The notes: generated by a model not told the origin, from the sequence alone. Shown: positions 32,607 to 46,799, numbered from the stretch's first letter. The stretch is DNA of 64,000 bases from Cenococcum geophilum 1.58 (GCA_001692895.1 KV748224.1:930001-994000), one strand, 5' to 3'. Program-made: numbers and translations.

Positions 32607-35600
32607 GTAATAAGAAGATACTTCCTTACGGATAGACCGTATATACTCTAGCAGCTATACTAAAAGTAGTATAGGTAACGACACAATGATAAGTAGGAAG
32701 ATTTCTATATATAGTTAGACGAAAAAGTTATCTAAGACCACCTAATTATGGAAAAAGTAATAAATTATATTAAGGGAGCCTTAATTATAATATTAAAGGA
32801 TTTAGAGAAATAATTAGAGGACTAGAGAAGCGAGAGACGCGTTTTAGTACCTGCAAATAAAGTTATAACATTTAGATTAGTGCGGTAAAGGTTTAAACTT
32901 AAGGATAAAGACGAGCTAAGAGTTAACCTAAAGCACCTAGTATACTATACGCTATTATAGATTANATATATANANNATATATANNANATGNATAANAATC
33001 NAAAGGAAAAGAATTGGAAATACCCTATAAGGATATACTAGATAATAGATAAACAATAGTATAGAAATGCTAAGTATATATACAGCTAGCATCTAGCAGA
33101 AGTCTAAGAGGAAGGAGATTTAATACTTTAACTAGGAAGATTCCTTATAGAAGAATACTTAGATAAATAACAATAGTGGGAATATTTAGAGAATACCTGC
33201 CTATAGTATATTAAAGATAAAAAGCGAACTAGGCATTAGCTAAAGAATAAGCTAAGTGTAATAGGATTAAACAGCTAATAGTTAGGAAAAGTAGAGGCCT
33301 ATAGGACTAAAGGGAGCTAGTAATAGAGCCTTAGACCCTTAAAGGAATTTAAGGATAATACCTAAATCTAAAAATTAAATAGTAAGATTAGTAGTTTAAA
33401 GTATTAGTAGATAGTAGAGTAATAAGGAACTATATCTTATTAGTAGTAGTTAAAAGAATAGAGCTACTATATAGGTAAAAAGAGCACCTTTATCTACTAG
33501 TAATAATTTTAGGAGATCTAATAGCCTATAGAGGAGGCATTATTAATCTTAAAATAGGACTAATTTAGACAACTATTAAAGGGAGATAAGTTAAGATATC
33601 TTTTAATATATTACTATTAGGGAATAATAAGGTAGTATTAGGAATGCCTTAGTTATAAGAATATAATCTAAAGATCAATTAGGTTATAGGTTAGGTTAAT
33701 ATTAAAAATATATAACGATATAAGATGTAATAATAAACTAAGTTAGTATAGTACTAAGTTGGAGCGATATATAAAGAGACTAATTAAGGACTAAGTTATA
33801 TACTAAAGAGATACCATAAATATAGCAAAAAGTTATAGTTACTAGAAAGTGAAAAGCTGTTAAAGTATATAGTATAGGACTATAAGATAGAGCTAGAACT
33901 AGGAATAAGTTTAAGGTTTTACCTAACCTATAAGTTAATAGAAAAAGAGTTATAAGCACTTAAGGAGTTTGTTTAGGAGAATCTTTAAAAGGGATATATT
34001 AGACTATCGCAATTATTAGCAGGATATCCAGTATTATTCGTACTAAAGAAGAATAGAAAACTTAGGCTATATATTAACTATAGATAGTTAAACAGTATTA
34101 CTAAAAAGGATAGGTATCCTTTACCCTTAATTAGTGAAATCTAAGATAGGATTAGTAATGCGCAAATCTTTATAAAGATAGATCTAAGATAGGCGTACTA
34201 TTAGATTAGGATTAAGGAAGGTAATAAGTAAAAGGCAGCCTTTAGGTTAAAGGAAGGATTATACAAACTATTAGTTATATAATTTGGGCTTATAAATATA
34301 CTAGCAACGTTTTAAAAGCGTATTAACAATATATTAAGAGAATACTTAGATAAATTTGTTATAGTATACCTTAATAATATTATTATCTACTTAATAAGTA
34401 AAAAAGAATATGGAGAATATATTAAATAGGTTTTAAGGAGACTATAGGAAGAATAGATACTAGTAATAATTAAGAAATATAAGTTCTTTACTAAGAAGAC
34501 GGATTTTATTAGATTTATTATTAAACTAGGCTAACTTAGTATAGATCTAAAGAAGATTAAGGCTATAGTGAATTGGTAAGAACTAGAAAATATAATATAG
34601 TTAAGGTTATTTCTAGGATTCTGTAACTACTGTAGAAGGTTTATAGCTTAATAGTTAAAGGATATTAAGCCACTTATAAGATTAATAAAGAAGGAAGAAC
34701 TATAGGTATAGGGAGAGGAATAAAAGAAACTATTTAAAAAAAATTAAATAGTTATTTACCTAGGAGCCAGTTCTTAAAATCTATTAACTATAGTTAGAGA
34801 TAGTAGTTAAAACGGATGCATTAGACTATACACTAGGAGCGTACTTTTTATAAAAATATAAAGATAGATAGCACCTAGTGGCATACTATAGTTAAAAGAT
34901 AACACTACCGGAACTAAACTATAATATCTATAATAAGGAGTTATTAGGTATAGTTATAGTATTAAGGGAATAGAGATTCTTCTTATAAGGTATAAAGAAA
35001 CTATTTATAGTTAAGATGGATTATAAGAACCTAATAGAGTTCCTAATAACAAAAGAACTTAATTATAGATAGGTTAGATAGGTAGAGATGCTTACAGAAT
35101 ACTATTTTAAGATTTAGTATACTAAGGGTATAAAGAATACACGAGCAGACGCTCTAAGTAGAAAAGCTAAACTATAAAATAATGAAAAGCCATTAGGGGC
35201 TTTATTACGAAAAGACATAGATAGACTAATTAAATATAATTATCCGAAAATTATAGTAATATAAGAAGAATAGATCTATAAATTACTAGAGAGTAATTAG
35301 ATATAAAAGATCCTAGATATATAGGTAGAGGATCTAGACTTAGAGCAGTATAAGAATTAAAAAGTAATATACGTGCCGAGATCTATTATAAAGGAGTTTG
35401 TTAAGTTATTTTATAAAGGACTAACTTAAGGATATAATGGAGCTATAGGCTTAGTGTTAAGACTTTAGGAGGAGTATATTATTAATAGAATTTAGGGACT
35501 AGCTAGGTAAGTTATAAAAAAATATTTAGATTGCTAAAGAAATAAACTAATAAGGTATAAGCTATATAGAGAACTATAACTAGTTAAAATACTAGAGAGA

Positions 35601-36670
35601 CTATAGAAGGTTATATTATAGGACTTTATTATTAAGTTACTAAAATTAAGAAATCCTATTACCGGATAAAATTATAACGTAATTTTAGTAATAGTAGACA
35701 AGCTTATAAAGTGGGGATACTTTATAGCATATTTAAAAGAAATATTAGTAGAAGATATTGCTAAAATCTATATTAAAGAAGTATTTATAAGATATAGAGT
35801 ACTAAATAAGATTATATTAGACAGAGATCTAAGATTTATAGCAGTATTTTAGGAAGTATTCTTAGTAGAGCAAGGAGTTTAAGCAGTAACTTTTACCGTA
35901 TATTACCCACAAATAGACGGTTAAATAGAAAGATTAAATTAGACACTAGAATAGTATCTAAGGCATTATGTTAATTATATATAGAATAATTAGGTATCGC
36001 TATTACTAGTTATATAGTTTATATATAATATAACACTATAAGAAGGAATAGGCACGTCACTATTTAAGGCGAATTATGGATATAAGCTAAGAACCTTATT
36101 ATCGCTATATTAAATAAAGAAGATAAGTAGTATAGCTAAGTAAAGAATAAAGAGTTTAATAAATCTTTATGCAGACCTTATAGAAACAGCTAAGGTAGTA
36201 TAGTAAAGGATAAAAAAGTACTACGATGCTAAGAGATCTAAGGGACTAGATCTTAAGGAGGGAGATAAAGTATGGCTACTATATAAAAATTTTAAGAGTT
36301 AACAACTAAGTAAGAAGTTAGACTACGTTAGATTAGGACCTTTTAAAATTATATAGAAAATTTTATTAGTTATATTTAAGTTAAACCTACTAGCCAGAAT
36401 AAAGATCTACCCTATATAGCATATTGTAATGCTAAAGCTAGCATATAGGAATATTAAGCCACTGGCCTATAAAGCAGACATATATAGAGGATAAGAGGAA
36501 GACAAATAGTAAGTTTTAAAGATTGTTAGTTATAAGGATATAGATAATAAAATATAGTATAAAGTAAAGTAGATAGGCTATAATAAGACTACCTAAAAGC
36601 TACTAGAGAACCTAAAGAACGCTATAGGAAAGGTATAGGAGTATTAGAAGAAAGAAGGTTAGGTAATATT
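32607..36670 (+). pseudogene. Element A pol relic (protease-RT-RNase H-integrase-chromodomain)
   Basis: Remnants in Ty3/Gypsy order. Protease is near 33405-33680 (LVDSR in place of DSGA; LGMP.L.EYN). RT is at 34000-34640 with ITKIDLR-like and YLNNIIIYL (catalytic YLDD now YLNN near 34365). RNase H is at 34800-35170 (KTDALDYTLGA, RADALSRK). Integrase is at 35480-36480, with C..C zinc-site traces, IVDKLIKWGYF, LDRDLRF and FTVYYPQIDG. A chromodomain remnant is at 36510-36660 (VLKIVSYKDIDNKI.YKVK.IGYNKTT). Ns occur at 32965-33001. Dozens of in-frame stops mean no activity. Confidence 0.85.
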
Positions 36671-37381
36671 AATAAAAAAGAATCGCTAAAGAATGAGTCA
36701 CCTAAGGGGGACCTAGGAAGAGCGACTACTAAACTATTTAGAGTTGTTTCCTTCTCTATTAGGAGAGAATCCGTTCTTTTATTACTAAGTTTTTGTAGAC
36801 CTTATTAAATAAGTTTTCACTCCTTTAAACAAACCTTCTTATAAACACGTTTTAAACGCTAAAGACGGGCGTAAGCTAGACGCTAAGCTTTAAAAATACG
36901 TGCGGACTCTTCTAAGGCATATTAGACCGTAAGCAGCGTTAAGGATAGCTTACTATTAAACTTTATAGTAGCAGATTAAATATAAGACCCTATAATAAAT
37001 TACTTAGGGAACCTAGAGACTATTAAGAGTTATAGGACATATATACTTAGTATTAGAAGTAGAATAAATATCGCAAGATGATTAAACGTTTGCTTTAGTA
37101 TACTCTAAATAGGAAAAGGGTTATTAAGATAAGGGATTTGCTAATATAATATAAACTAACCCCTCTTTCGCATAACAAGAACATAGAGATGGTATTATTT
37201 TACTAAGTAATAATATTACAGCAATAGAGCGGGCACAACGTTGCGCTTATAAAGAAGAAGAGGCTTTAGGTATTATAAGTAATAATATTAACTAAATTAA
37301 TTAGATGGATATTATACCTCTAGTAAACAACTTAGAGATACTAGGTATCTTTAAGGACAAAGATAAAAAGGAGGGAGATGG

Positions 37382-37800
37382 TGTTACGGACGCTTTAAGT
37401 ATAATATTACAACTACTTAGAGAAGAGTTAGAGGAAGCTAGTTAGTTAATATAGGTATAATTTAGGATAGAACCCGTGGAACTATATAACGAAGAGTAAT
37501 AAGCGAGTTATATAATATTATACGAAGTATACGCAGTGTACGGTATACGATATATATAATATGTATAATACGTATATTATATATAAGGAGGATTTTATAG
37601 GAGTACGGTTATGTATTTAAGGACCCTTAATCCCTACCTAAATAGTTCCTTCCTTATAGTAATTCTTAGAATATAATTAGAGTTAATCTATTAGGCAACT
37701 ACTCTACCAGTTATTATTACGTTGTTAACTTACTTGCAATACCTATACACTTAGCCTATTAATAAGTCTACCGTAGTTCCTGCTATAAGGCTCCGTTACA
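37382..37800 (+). repeat. Element A 3' LTR
   Basis: 419 bp, TGTTACGG...CCGTTACA with intact ends. Preceded by the purine tract and followed by the TTTAG duplication. Confidence 0.9.
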
Positions 37801-37805
37801 TTTAG

Positions 37806-38248
37806 TATATTTTAGCTAAAGTAGTAGACGTAGCCAGTATAGTAATATTGCTAGCTGTATATACGTACGACTTGTAGATAAACGTATACGCGCGTAATTA
37901 AAAGCTCCTTTACTGTAGTAAGTATAGGTAGGAAGCTAGAAACAGGCCCTAGATTAAGCCCGTTACTTTTACTAAATAGGGGTAAAAGGATTAGATTTTT
38001 AAGGCTATTAGCATCCTTAATGTAGGCTTTATATATACTTATATTATTACACTCTATAGCTAGACCTATTTAGAACTACTACTCCTTATAACAACTGCAC
38101 GTTTCTATATATTTAGCCTATAGTATACTCCTAAACTTCTTAATTCGCTTCTAATTAACAGCTAAAATAGGTAGTAGTATGGCTGTAGTTAGAGCTTACT
38201 ATAAGAAAGGTAGTATTAGCGGTAAAGTAGGTATTAGTGGTAGGGTAG
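37806..38248 (-). mobile_element. Helitron, second segment (between elements A and B)
   Basis: This stretch lies outside both retroelements: A's duplication TTTAG is on its left and B's GTATT on its right. Minus-strand frames give short protein-like pieces (NVQLL.GVVVLNRSSYRV) compatible with the Helitron N-terminal region. Assignment rests mainly on position. Confidence 0.5.
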
Positions 38249-38253
38249 GTATT

Positions 38254-38674
38254 TATAACGGAGCCTTATAGTAAGAACTACGGTGGACTTATTAATAGGC
38301 TAAGTATATAGGTATTGTAAGTAAGTAAACAACGTAATAAGTACTAGTAGAGTGGTTGCCTAATAGATTAACTCTAATTATATTTTAAGAATTACTACAA
38401 GGAAAGAACTATCTAGGTAGGGACTAAGGGTCCTTAAATACACAACCGTACTCCTAAGAAAGTTGTTGCTCTATCTGCTCTATTTACTCTATTTGCTCTA
38501 TTATAGATCTTATAGATTATATAGATTATATAGATTATATTATATAACTCTACTTACCATTTCTCGTCACATAGTTCTACGGGTTCTATTCTAGACTATG
38601 CTTATATTAACCAACTAGCTTCTTTTAACTCCTCTCTAAGTAGTTATAATATTATACTTAAAGCGTCCGTAATA
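38254..38674 (-). repeat. Element B 3' LTR
   Basis: 421 bp. It has an inner GCTCTAT...GCTCTA and TATAGATTA repeat cluster near 38470-38530 not present in the same form in element A's LTRs. Confidence 0.85.
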
Positions 38675-39399
38675 CTATCTCCCTTCTCTCTATCTTCGTC
38701 CTTAAAGATACCTAGTATCTTTAAGTTATTTACTAGAGGTATAATATCTGTCTAATTAATTTAGTTAATATTATTACTTATAATACCTAAAGCACCTTCT
38801 TCTTCTTTAACTCTTTATTATATGCGTATAGTCTCTTTTATACTATTGCTTGGTAAAGTAATGCTATCTCTATATTCTTATTATGCGAAAGAGGGATTAG
38901 TTTATATTGCGTTAGTAAGTCCTTTATCTTAGTAACCTTTTTCTTATTTAGAGTGCACTAGAGTAAACATTTAATCGTCTTACAATATTTACTTAGTTTT
39001 TAACGCTAAGTATGCGCGTCCTATAGCTCTTAATAGTCTCTAAGTTCCCTAAGTAATTTATTATAGGGTTTTGTATTTAATTTACTGCTGTAAAGCTTAA
39101 TAATAAGTTGTCCGTCGCTTTGGCGGAACTTTATTATTCGCGTAATGCTAAGAAAGAGGCTGCTGATACTTAATAACGGGCTTTTAATTTTCGTCTTGCT
39201 GCGTCTACTTAACTAATTTATCTTAAGAAAGTTCGCGAGAAAGTTTATTTTAAGGAGTAGAAGCTTATAGAATAAGGTTTATAGGAACTTAGTAATAAAA
39301 AAACGGATTCTCTTCTAATAGAGAAGGAAATAACTTTAAGTAGTTCGGCAGTTGCTCTTCCTAGGTCCCCCTTAGGTAACTTATTCTTTGGCAATTCCT

Positions 39400-42300
39400 C
39401 TTTATTAATATTACCTGACCTTTTCTCTTCTAATACTCCTGTACCTTTTCTATAGCGTTTTTTAGGTTCTCTAGTAGCTTCTAGGTAGTCTCGTTATAGC
39501 CTATTTATTTTACTTTATACTATATTTTATTATTTATATCCTTATAACTAACGATCTTTAAAACTTACTATTTATCTTCTTCTCGCCCTCTATACGTGTC
39601 TACCTTATAAATTAGCGGCTTAATATTCCCGTGTGCTGGCTTTAGTATTGCGATATACTATATAATAATAATAATTCTTTAATTAACGTCTGATACGGAT
39701 GCTATCTAGCCCCACGCAGACTACTCCGTACATAAGGGAAAAGTAATATTGACGGGAAAAAACCCTTGCTGCTAGGGGGGAGGAAAAACCCTATAAGCCA
39801 CCTCAGTAGGATGAAAAACCCCGTTTGCCATGTCCGCACATAGCAGCGGCCCTGCGGGCCTACAGCTACGTCCTGTCCTCCTTAGATATTCGAACTCCTT
39901 GGGAACCACTGCTTCCTTCTCTAGCTTATCTAAGCTAGGGTTCACTACGTCCTAGCTAGGCCTTGCTGCTTAATTGCTGTCTTGCTATTGTTTCCCATAT
40001 CTTGGCCATCCCCTATATGCTATCTCTTATTTGACCATTGCCATATACGCCATGCCTCCCCCCCCCTAGGGCCTATCGAAGGCGTAAGGGGGATTCATCC
40101 GTTCCAATTACCGTAATACTAACAGCGGGATATGTTGTATTGGGTATCTTTTGTGCCTAGGCCCCAGCTAGGCCCTTTCTAAGGGTCACCACTCTGTCGA
40201 AAGGAGATAAGGAAAACCATGGGTCGCAATCCAGGCTGCTGGGTATTTGGTACTTGTCAACGGCGAGTGACCGCATGCTCCGCGGGCGATCGCCCTGGGG
40301 GTTAGGAGGGGCCGTATATTTACTCGTTCGTTTGCTCATTCGCGATTACTCATTCGTCGATGTAAGAGGTCGTCAATGCTTTCTGTTGGGGGTCGGGGGA
40401 TGCTATCGAATGCTGTATATCCACGTTGGATCGTACAGGTGCCTTGATAGGAGAGTAGCGTAGCTAAATTATAGAGGGCCACAGTAGTGGTTTTCGAGAT
40501 CTCACCATCTGAAAATTTTTCACCACCGCCTACAACGCTCACAACCACGACCACTAGGTCCTATCGCACGCTGTACGACGTCTCTGCGTTGGCTCTGAGT
40601 CTGAACTTCGAAGACCCAGGTTCGTAGCCGTCACCACGTACAGGTGCAGAGTCCGTTTTCGACGGCCCGATATACTATATAGGGTAGATCTTTATTCTAG
40701 CTAGTAGGTTTAACTTAAATATAACCGGTGAAATTTTCTATATAATTTTAAAAGGTCCTAGTCTAATATAGTTTAACTTCTTACTTAGTTGTTAACTCTT
40801 AAAATTTTTATATAGTAGCTATACTTTATCTCCCTCCTTAAGATCTAGTCCCTTAGATCTCTTAGCATTATAGTACTTTTTTATCCTTTACTATACCACC
40901 TTAGCTATTTCCGTAAGGTCTATATAAAGATTTATTAAACTTTTTATTTTTTACTTAGCTGTGCTACTTATCTTCTTTACTTAATATAGTAATAGTAAGG
41001 TCCTTAGCTTATATCCGTAATTCGCCTTAAATAGTAACGTGCCTATTCCTTCTTATGGTGTTATATTATATATAAACTATATAACTAGTAATAGTAATAC
41101 CTAATTATTCTATATATAATTAATATAATGCCTTAGGTACTATTCTAGTGTCTAATTTAATCTTTCTGTTTAACCGTCTGTCTATAAATAATATATAGTA
41201 GAAGTTGCTACTTAAACTCCTTACTCTGCTAAAAAATACTTCCTAGAATGCTGCTATAAATTTTAAATCTCTATCCGATATAATCTTACTTAGTACTCTA
41301 TATTTTATAAATACTTCTTTAACATAGATTCTAGTAATATCTTCTACTAATATTTCCTCTAAATATATTATAAAGTATCCCCACTTTATAAGCTTATCTA
41401 TTATTACTAAAATTATATTATAATCTTATCCGGTAATAGGGTCTCTTAACTTTAGTAACTTAATAATAAAGTCCTATAATATAACCTCCTATAGTCTCTC
41501 TAGTATTTTAACAGGTTATAGCTTTCTATATAGGTTTATTCCTTTAGTAATCTAGATATTTTTTTTATAACTTACCTAGCTAGTCCCTAGATTCCATTAA
41601 TAATGTACTTCTTTTAAAGTCTTAATACTAAGCCTATAGCTTCGTTATATTCTTAAGTTAGTCCTTTATAAAATAACTTAATAAACTCTTTTATAATAGA
41701 TCTTGGTATATATATTGCTTTTTAATTTTTATACTACTCTAAGTCTGGATCCTCTATTTATGTATTTAGGATCTTTTATATCTAATTACTTTTTAGTAAT
41801 TTATAGGTTTTCTCTTCTTATATTGCCGTAATCTTTGGATAATTATACCTAATTAATCTATTTATATCCCTTCACAACAAAGCCCCTAATGGCTTTTTAT
41901 TATTTTATAGTTTAGCCTTTTTACTTAGAGTATCTGCTCGTGCATTCTCTATACCCTTAGTATACTAAATTTTAAAATAGTATTCTGTAAGTATCTCTAC
42001 CTATCTAACCTATCTGTAATTAAGTTCTTTTATTATTAAGAACCCCGTTAGGTTCTTATAGTCCGTCCTAATTATAAATGGTTTTTCTATACCTTGCAAG
42101 AATAATCTCTATTTTTTTTAATACTATAACTATGCCTAATAACTCCTTGTTATAGATGTTATAGTTTAGTTCTAGTAGTGTTATCTTTTAACTGTAATAT
42201 GCCACTAGGTGCCATCTATCTTAATATTTCTATAGAAAGCACGCCCCTAGTGTATAGTTTAATATATTTATTTCGACTACTATCTCTAACTATAGTTAAT

Positions 42301-43770
42301 AGATTTTAAAAACTGGCTCCTGGGTAAACAGCTATTTAATCTTTTTAAACAGTTCCTTTTGTTCCTTTCCCTATATCTATAGTTCTTCCTTCTTTATTAA
42401 CCTCGTAAGTAGCTTAATATTTTTTTAACTATTAAGCTATAAACCTTCTATAGTAATTATAGAACCCTAAGAACAACCTTAACTATATTATATTCTCTAG
42501 TTCTTACTAATTTACTATAGCCTTAATCTTCTTTAGATCTATACTAAGTTAGCCTAGTTTAATAATAAATCCAATAAAATTGGTTTTCTTGGTAAAGAAC
42601 TTGTATTTTTTAATTACTACTAGTATCTGTTTTTCTTATAGTCTCTTTAAAACCTATTTAATGTGTTCTCCATATTCTTCCTTACTTATTAAGTAGATAA
42701 TAATATTATTAAGGTATACCATAATAAATTCATCTAAATATTCTCTTAATATATTATTAATACGCTTCTAAAACGTTGCTGGTGCGTTTATAAGCCCAAA
42801 TTATATAATTAATAGTTTATATAATCCTTCCTTTAACCTAAAGGCTGCCTTTTATTTATTGCCTTCCTTAATTCTAATCTAATAATACGCCCATCTTAGA
42901 TCTATCTTCGTAAATATTTACGCATTACTAATCCTATTTTAGATTTCGCTAATTAAGGGTAAAGAATACTTATCCTTTTTAGTAATGCTGTTTAACTGTC
43001 TGTAGTTAATATATAGTTTAAGTTTCCTATTCTTCTTTAGTATAAATAGTACTGGATATCCCGCTAATAACTATAATAGTCTAATATATCCCTTTTAAAG
43101 ATTTTCCTGGACAAACTCCTTAAGTGCTTATAACTCTTTTTTTATTAACTTATAAGTTGGGTAGAACCTTAAACTTATTTCTAGTTCTAATTCTATTTTA
43201 TAGTCCTATACTATATAATCTAATAGCTTTTTACTTTCCGGTAACTATAGCTTTTTGCTATACTTATAGTATCTTTTTAGTATATAGCTTAATCCTTAAT
43301 TAGTCTCCTCGTATATCGCTTTAACTTAGTACTATATTAACTTAGTTTATTATTACATCTTGCGTTATTATGTATTTTTAATATTAACCTAACCTATAAC
43401 CCAATCGATTTTTAGATTATATTCCTATAATTAAGGCATTCCTAATACTGCCTTATTATTCCCTAATGGTAATATATTAAAAGACATCTCGATTTATCTT
43501 CCTTTAATAGTTATTTAAATTAGTCCTATTTTAAGATTAATAATGCCTCCTTTATAGGCTATCGGATCTCCTAAAATTGTTACTAATAGGTAAGGGTGCT
43601 CTTTCTGCCTATATAGTAGCCCTATCCTTTTAACTACTGTTAGTAAGATATGGTTCCTTATTACTCCACTATCTACTAGTGCTTTAAACTATTGATTTTA
43701 CTATTTAATTTCTAGATTTAGGTATTGTCCTTAAACTGCCTTAAGGGTCTAAGGCTCTACTACTAGCTCC
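39400..43770 (-). pseudogene. Element B pol relic
   Basis: Same domain order as element A, on the minus strand. Protease is near 43750-43430, RT at 43150-42500 with YLNNIIIYL near 42720, RNase H at 42300-41900, integrase at 41800-40950, and a chromodomain remnant at 39570-39400 (KIVSYKDINNKI.YKVK.IGYNETT). The LINE fragment sits between integrase and chromodomain. Stops are frequent. Confidence 0.8.
39665..40667 (-). mobile_element. Little-mutated LINE fragment (1,003 bp) inserted in element B
   Basis: Exactly flanked by the 14-bp direct repeat CGATATACTATATA (39651-39664 and 40668-40681). Element A has this site unoccupied near 36415. On the minus strand it ends GGAGTAGTCTGCGTGG, CAGACGTTAATTAAAGAA and (ATT)n, resembling the 3' end of the LINE at 15.9-21.4 kb (GGAGTAGTCCGCAT ... 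CGGACGTTAAGC). GC content is clearly higher than its surroundings. Two short minus frames (40554-40336 and 40339-40157) have no recognised domain. No RT is present, so it is truncated or internally deleted. Confidence 0.8.
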
Positions 43771-44599
43771 CTCTAGTCCTATAGGCCTTTACTTTTTCTA
43801 ACTATTGGCTGCTTAATCTTATTATACTTAGCTTATTCTTTAGCTAATACCTAGTTTGTTTTTTATCTTTAATATACTATAGATAGGTATTCTCTAGATA
43901 TTCCTACTATTGTTATCTATCTAAGCATTCTTCTATAAGGAATCTTTTTGGTTAAAGTGTTAAATCTCCTTCCTTTTAGACTTCCGCTAGATGCTATCTA
44001 TATATATACTTAGCATTCCTATACTGTTGTTTATCTATTATCTAGTATATCCTTATAGGGTATTTCTAATTATTTTCCTTTAGATTCTTGTATATCTTAT
44101 ATATATTGTCTACGCATACAATCTATAATAGCGTGTAGTGTGCTAGGTGCTTTAAGTTAACTCTTAGCTTGTCTTTGTCCTTAAGTTTAAACCTCTATCA
44201 CGCTAATCTAAACATTATAACTTTATTTATAGGTACTAAGACACGCCTTTTACTTCTCTAGTTCTCTAACCGTTCCTTTAGATCCTTCGATATTATAATT
44301 AATGCTCCCTTAATATAGTTTATCGCTTTTTCCGTAATTAGGTAGTTTTGGATACCTTTTTCGTCCATCTATATATAGAAATCTTCCTATTTATTATTGT
44401 GTCGCTATCTATACCACTTTTAGTATAGCTGCTGAAGTGTATATAGCTTGTTTGTAAGGAAGTATCTTTTTATTACTGCGTTATAATAGCCCTTTATGTG
44501 TCGTTCTTTGAACCTAGTAGGAATTCCTAGATCCTCTTTACTTTCCAATTTAGTAAGCTATTTAGCTCTTAGTGTGCCTATTCTTGGCCTATTAGTGAT

Positions 44600-46770
44600 C
44601 CTTTATATAGGTGCTCTGTCTCTTATACGTCCTAATATACTAGATCTCTTATCTAGTTTCTGTTCCTGCTATAAGGTAATTCTCGCTCTAAACTCCTCTA
44701 TAGTTTCTTTCCTTTCGCGTCTTATAAGTGGATCCTTAAAGTCCTCCTACTTCTTAATCTTGGTATTAAACTCTTAATCTTTAGTCTAAATATCTTGTTT
44801 GACTAATAAGTCCTCTAGGTCTATATATTTGTCTTTTAGTTTAACTGCTATTTATATTACAGATTCTCTAATCTATAAGGAAGCTCCTTATCTTTTGTTT
44901 CTGGGTGTCCTAATTTATACTTTAAATTCCTGATCCCTTGGATTCTTTAATCCTAAGCTTGCTTCTAACTTAAGCTTAGCTCTAGCCTTAGTCTAACTAG
45001 GCTTTACTAGTATCCTTATCTTGTTTTAAGAGTCCTAGATCTTACTTATCTTATCTTAAGAGTCTTATGCCGTTAGGAACACTTATCCTAAGCTTATTTA
45101 TATGTTTTTAAACTAAGCTGCTGCTCTACTCTATCGGTTTTCGTCTATTATAGGTCCTTAAGTATGCCTTATCTCTTCTTAAGAATCTTGGTCGTTTCTT
45201 ATCTCGTCTTAAGAATCTTAAGCCTTTGGCCTTTTGCCTTTATTAAGTGGTGAGCTAGCACTAGCAGTTGTCTGCTTGCTTAATCGTCTCTAGATATTGC
45301 TCCTTCCGTCTTATAAAGCGATGGATGCCGTATTTAATGGTATTATAATGCCCGTTACTAAACCTTACTTGTCCTTGTCGCTGTTAATTAATAAGTACTC
45401 TAACTCTATTATTATTGTTACTAATCTTTATCCGTACATTGCTGTGACATTTTAATCTAGCTCATAGAGTTAATTTTGATCTTCGTCTAACTCTTTAGTT
45501 CCTTTAAGTCCTTTTAACTCTGGCTTTTATGGCTAATAGCTTGCACTATACTTGGCGTCTTTATAAATTTAGCATGCGTTGTTGTAACAAAACGTAAAAC
45601 TTCTAATTAAATATTCTTTTATTCCTTGTAGCGTACTATTATCCCTCTATACGTATATGTTACATATTACTGGTCTAGTTCCCTTTACTATATAATAACT
45701 CTAACCACTTTTATAGTTTCTAGCGAAATAACCCTATTTTCCGCAATTTATGTAAGCTCTATCTTTAAACCATTGTTTTTGCTATGGAGTTTGCTTAAAC
45801 GTCTTCTATTGCTAAGATCCTTGGTTTAGCCTATACTCCTTAGTCCTATAATTACTTAATCCTTAACCTCTAGGTTTCTATAGTTTCTTACTTTATCTTT
45901 TATAGGTTTCTTTAGTACTACTTAGGTCTATTAGCTCTGCGCTATACCATAGTTTTTAACTTAGCTTTAGTTGTTGCGTGCTCTGCGTCTTATATAACCG
46001 TAGGACTTTATCCTAGCCCCTCTTAGCCTATTCCCTTTAGAAGATCCTATTATTAATCTTAATCGCTTAATCTATTAATTCCCTTAGGGTGTCCACATCT
46101 TCTATTAGAATAATTACGTCCTAGACTTTAGCTTTAAGTCCCTGTTTATACTATACTATAAGCGCCTTATTATTTTACTTAAGTTATATAGCTAGTATTT
46201 GGAATTATATTGTGTAGTTAATTGCTAAAGTTTATTATATTAGGTCCTAAAGCTTTCTTTCCACTATAGTTGTCGCTTCTGGGTTCCTAAATATTTGTAT
46301 AAGTTGCTCCGCAAATCCATTCCAGCTTAAGAACATAAACTGTACTTCTTAGTTTGCTGTTATTATTCTATTTGCTTATATCTCTATAAGGTAAGGCTTA
46401 AACCATTTAAGTGCTCTTCTTAATAAGAACAATCCTGCATATACTACTTAATCCATAGTTATTGCTAGCTTTACTTCTTCTTACGCAACCTTAAAGTATA
46501 TTTGTATAAGGAATCCTTTAAGCTTTAATCTCTCTCCTAAGAATATTTTAATTGATAGTAACTTAACCTTTACTACTCCTATCCCATTAATCCTATTTTC
46601 GAGTACTGTATTATCTCCCATTAACTAATTAACTATTGCTTATAACTGTTTTACTGTTATAGGTTATTATAAGTTAGTATCTGCTATACTAGTATCGTTA
46701 CCTAATCCTGACGTAGTTACCGCCGTCGATGGCGTTGTAGTGGCTGCTTTTAGTGGCATATTGTTTAACT
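44600..46770 (-). pseudogene. Element B gag relic
   Basis: Starts MPLKAATTTPSTAVTT near 46765. The CCHC knuckle remnant near 45755-45715 reads INCGK.GYFARNY, with His and the last Cys replaced by Tyr. It spans the two sites that are occupied by TIR elements in element A; here they are empty. Confidence 0.75.
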
Positions 46771-46799
46771 TATTGAAACCGTAACTATGGTAGTAATTA

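Larger units (their letters stand above)
25619..37800 (+). mobile_element. Element A: Ty3/Gypsy chromovirus-type LTR retrotransposon, nested and RIP-inactivated
   Basis: LTRs of about 420 bp begin TGTTACGG and end CCGTTACA (RIPed to CCGTTATA in the 5' copy). The 5-bp target duplication TTTAG is at 25614-25618 and 37801-37805. A purine tract (AAAAAGGAGGGAGATGG) lies just before the 3' LTR. Gag and pol remnants run on the plus strand. Two TIR elements interrupt it (28355-30120 and 30197-32604). Removing both gives a parent of about 8.0 kb, matching element B without its own insertion. Confidence 0.9.

Noticed and set aside
40157-40554. Two minus-strand frames as host genes in a GC-balanced pocket
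   Set aside because: They lie wholly inside a LINE insertion bounded by a 14-bp duplication; no domain is recognised.
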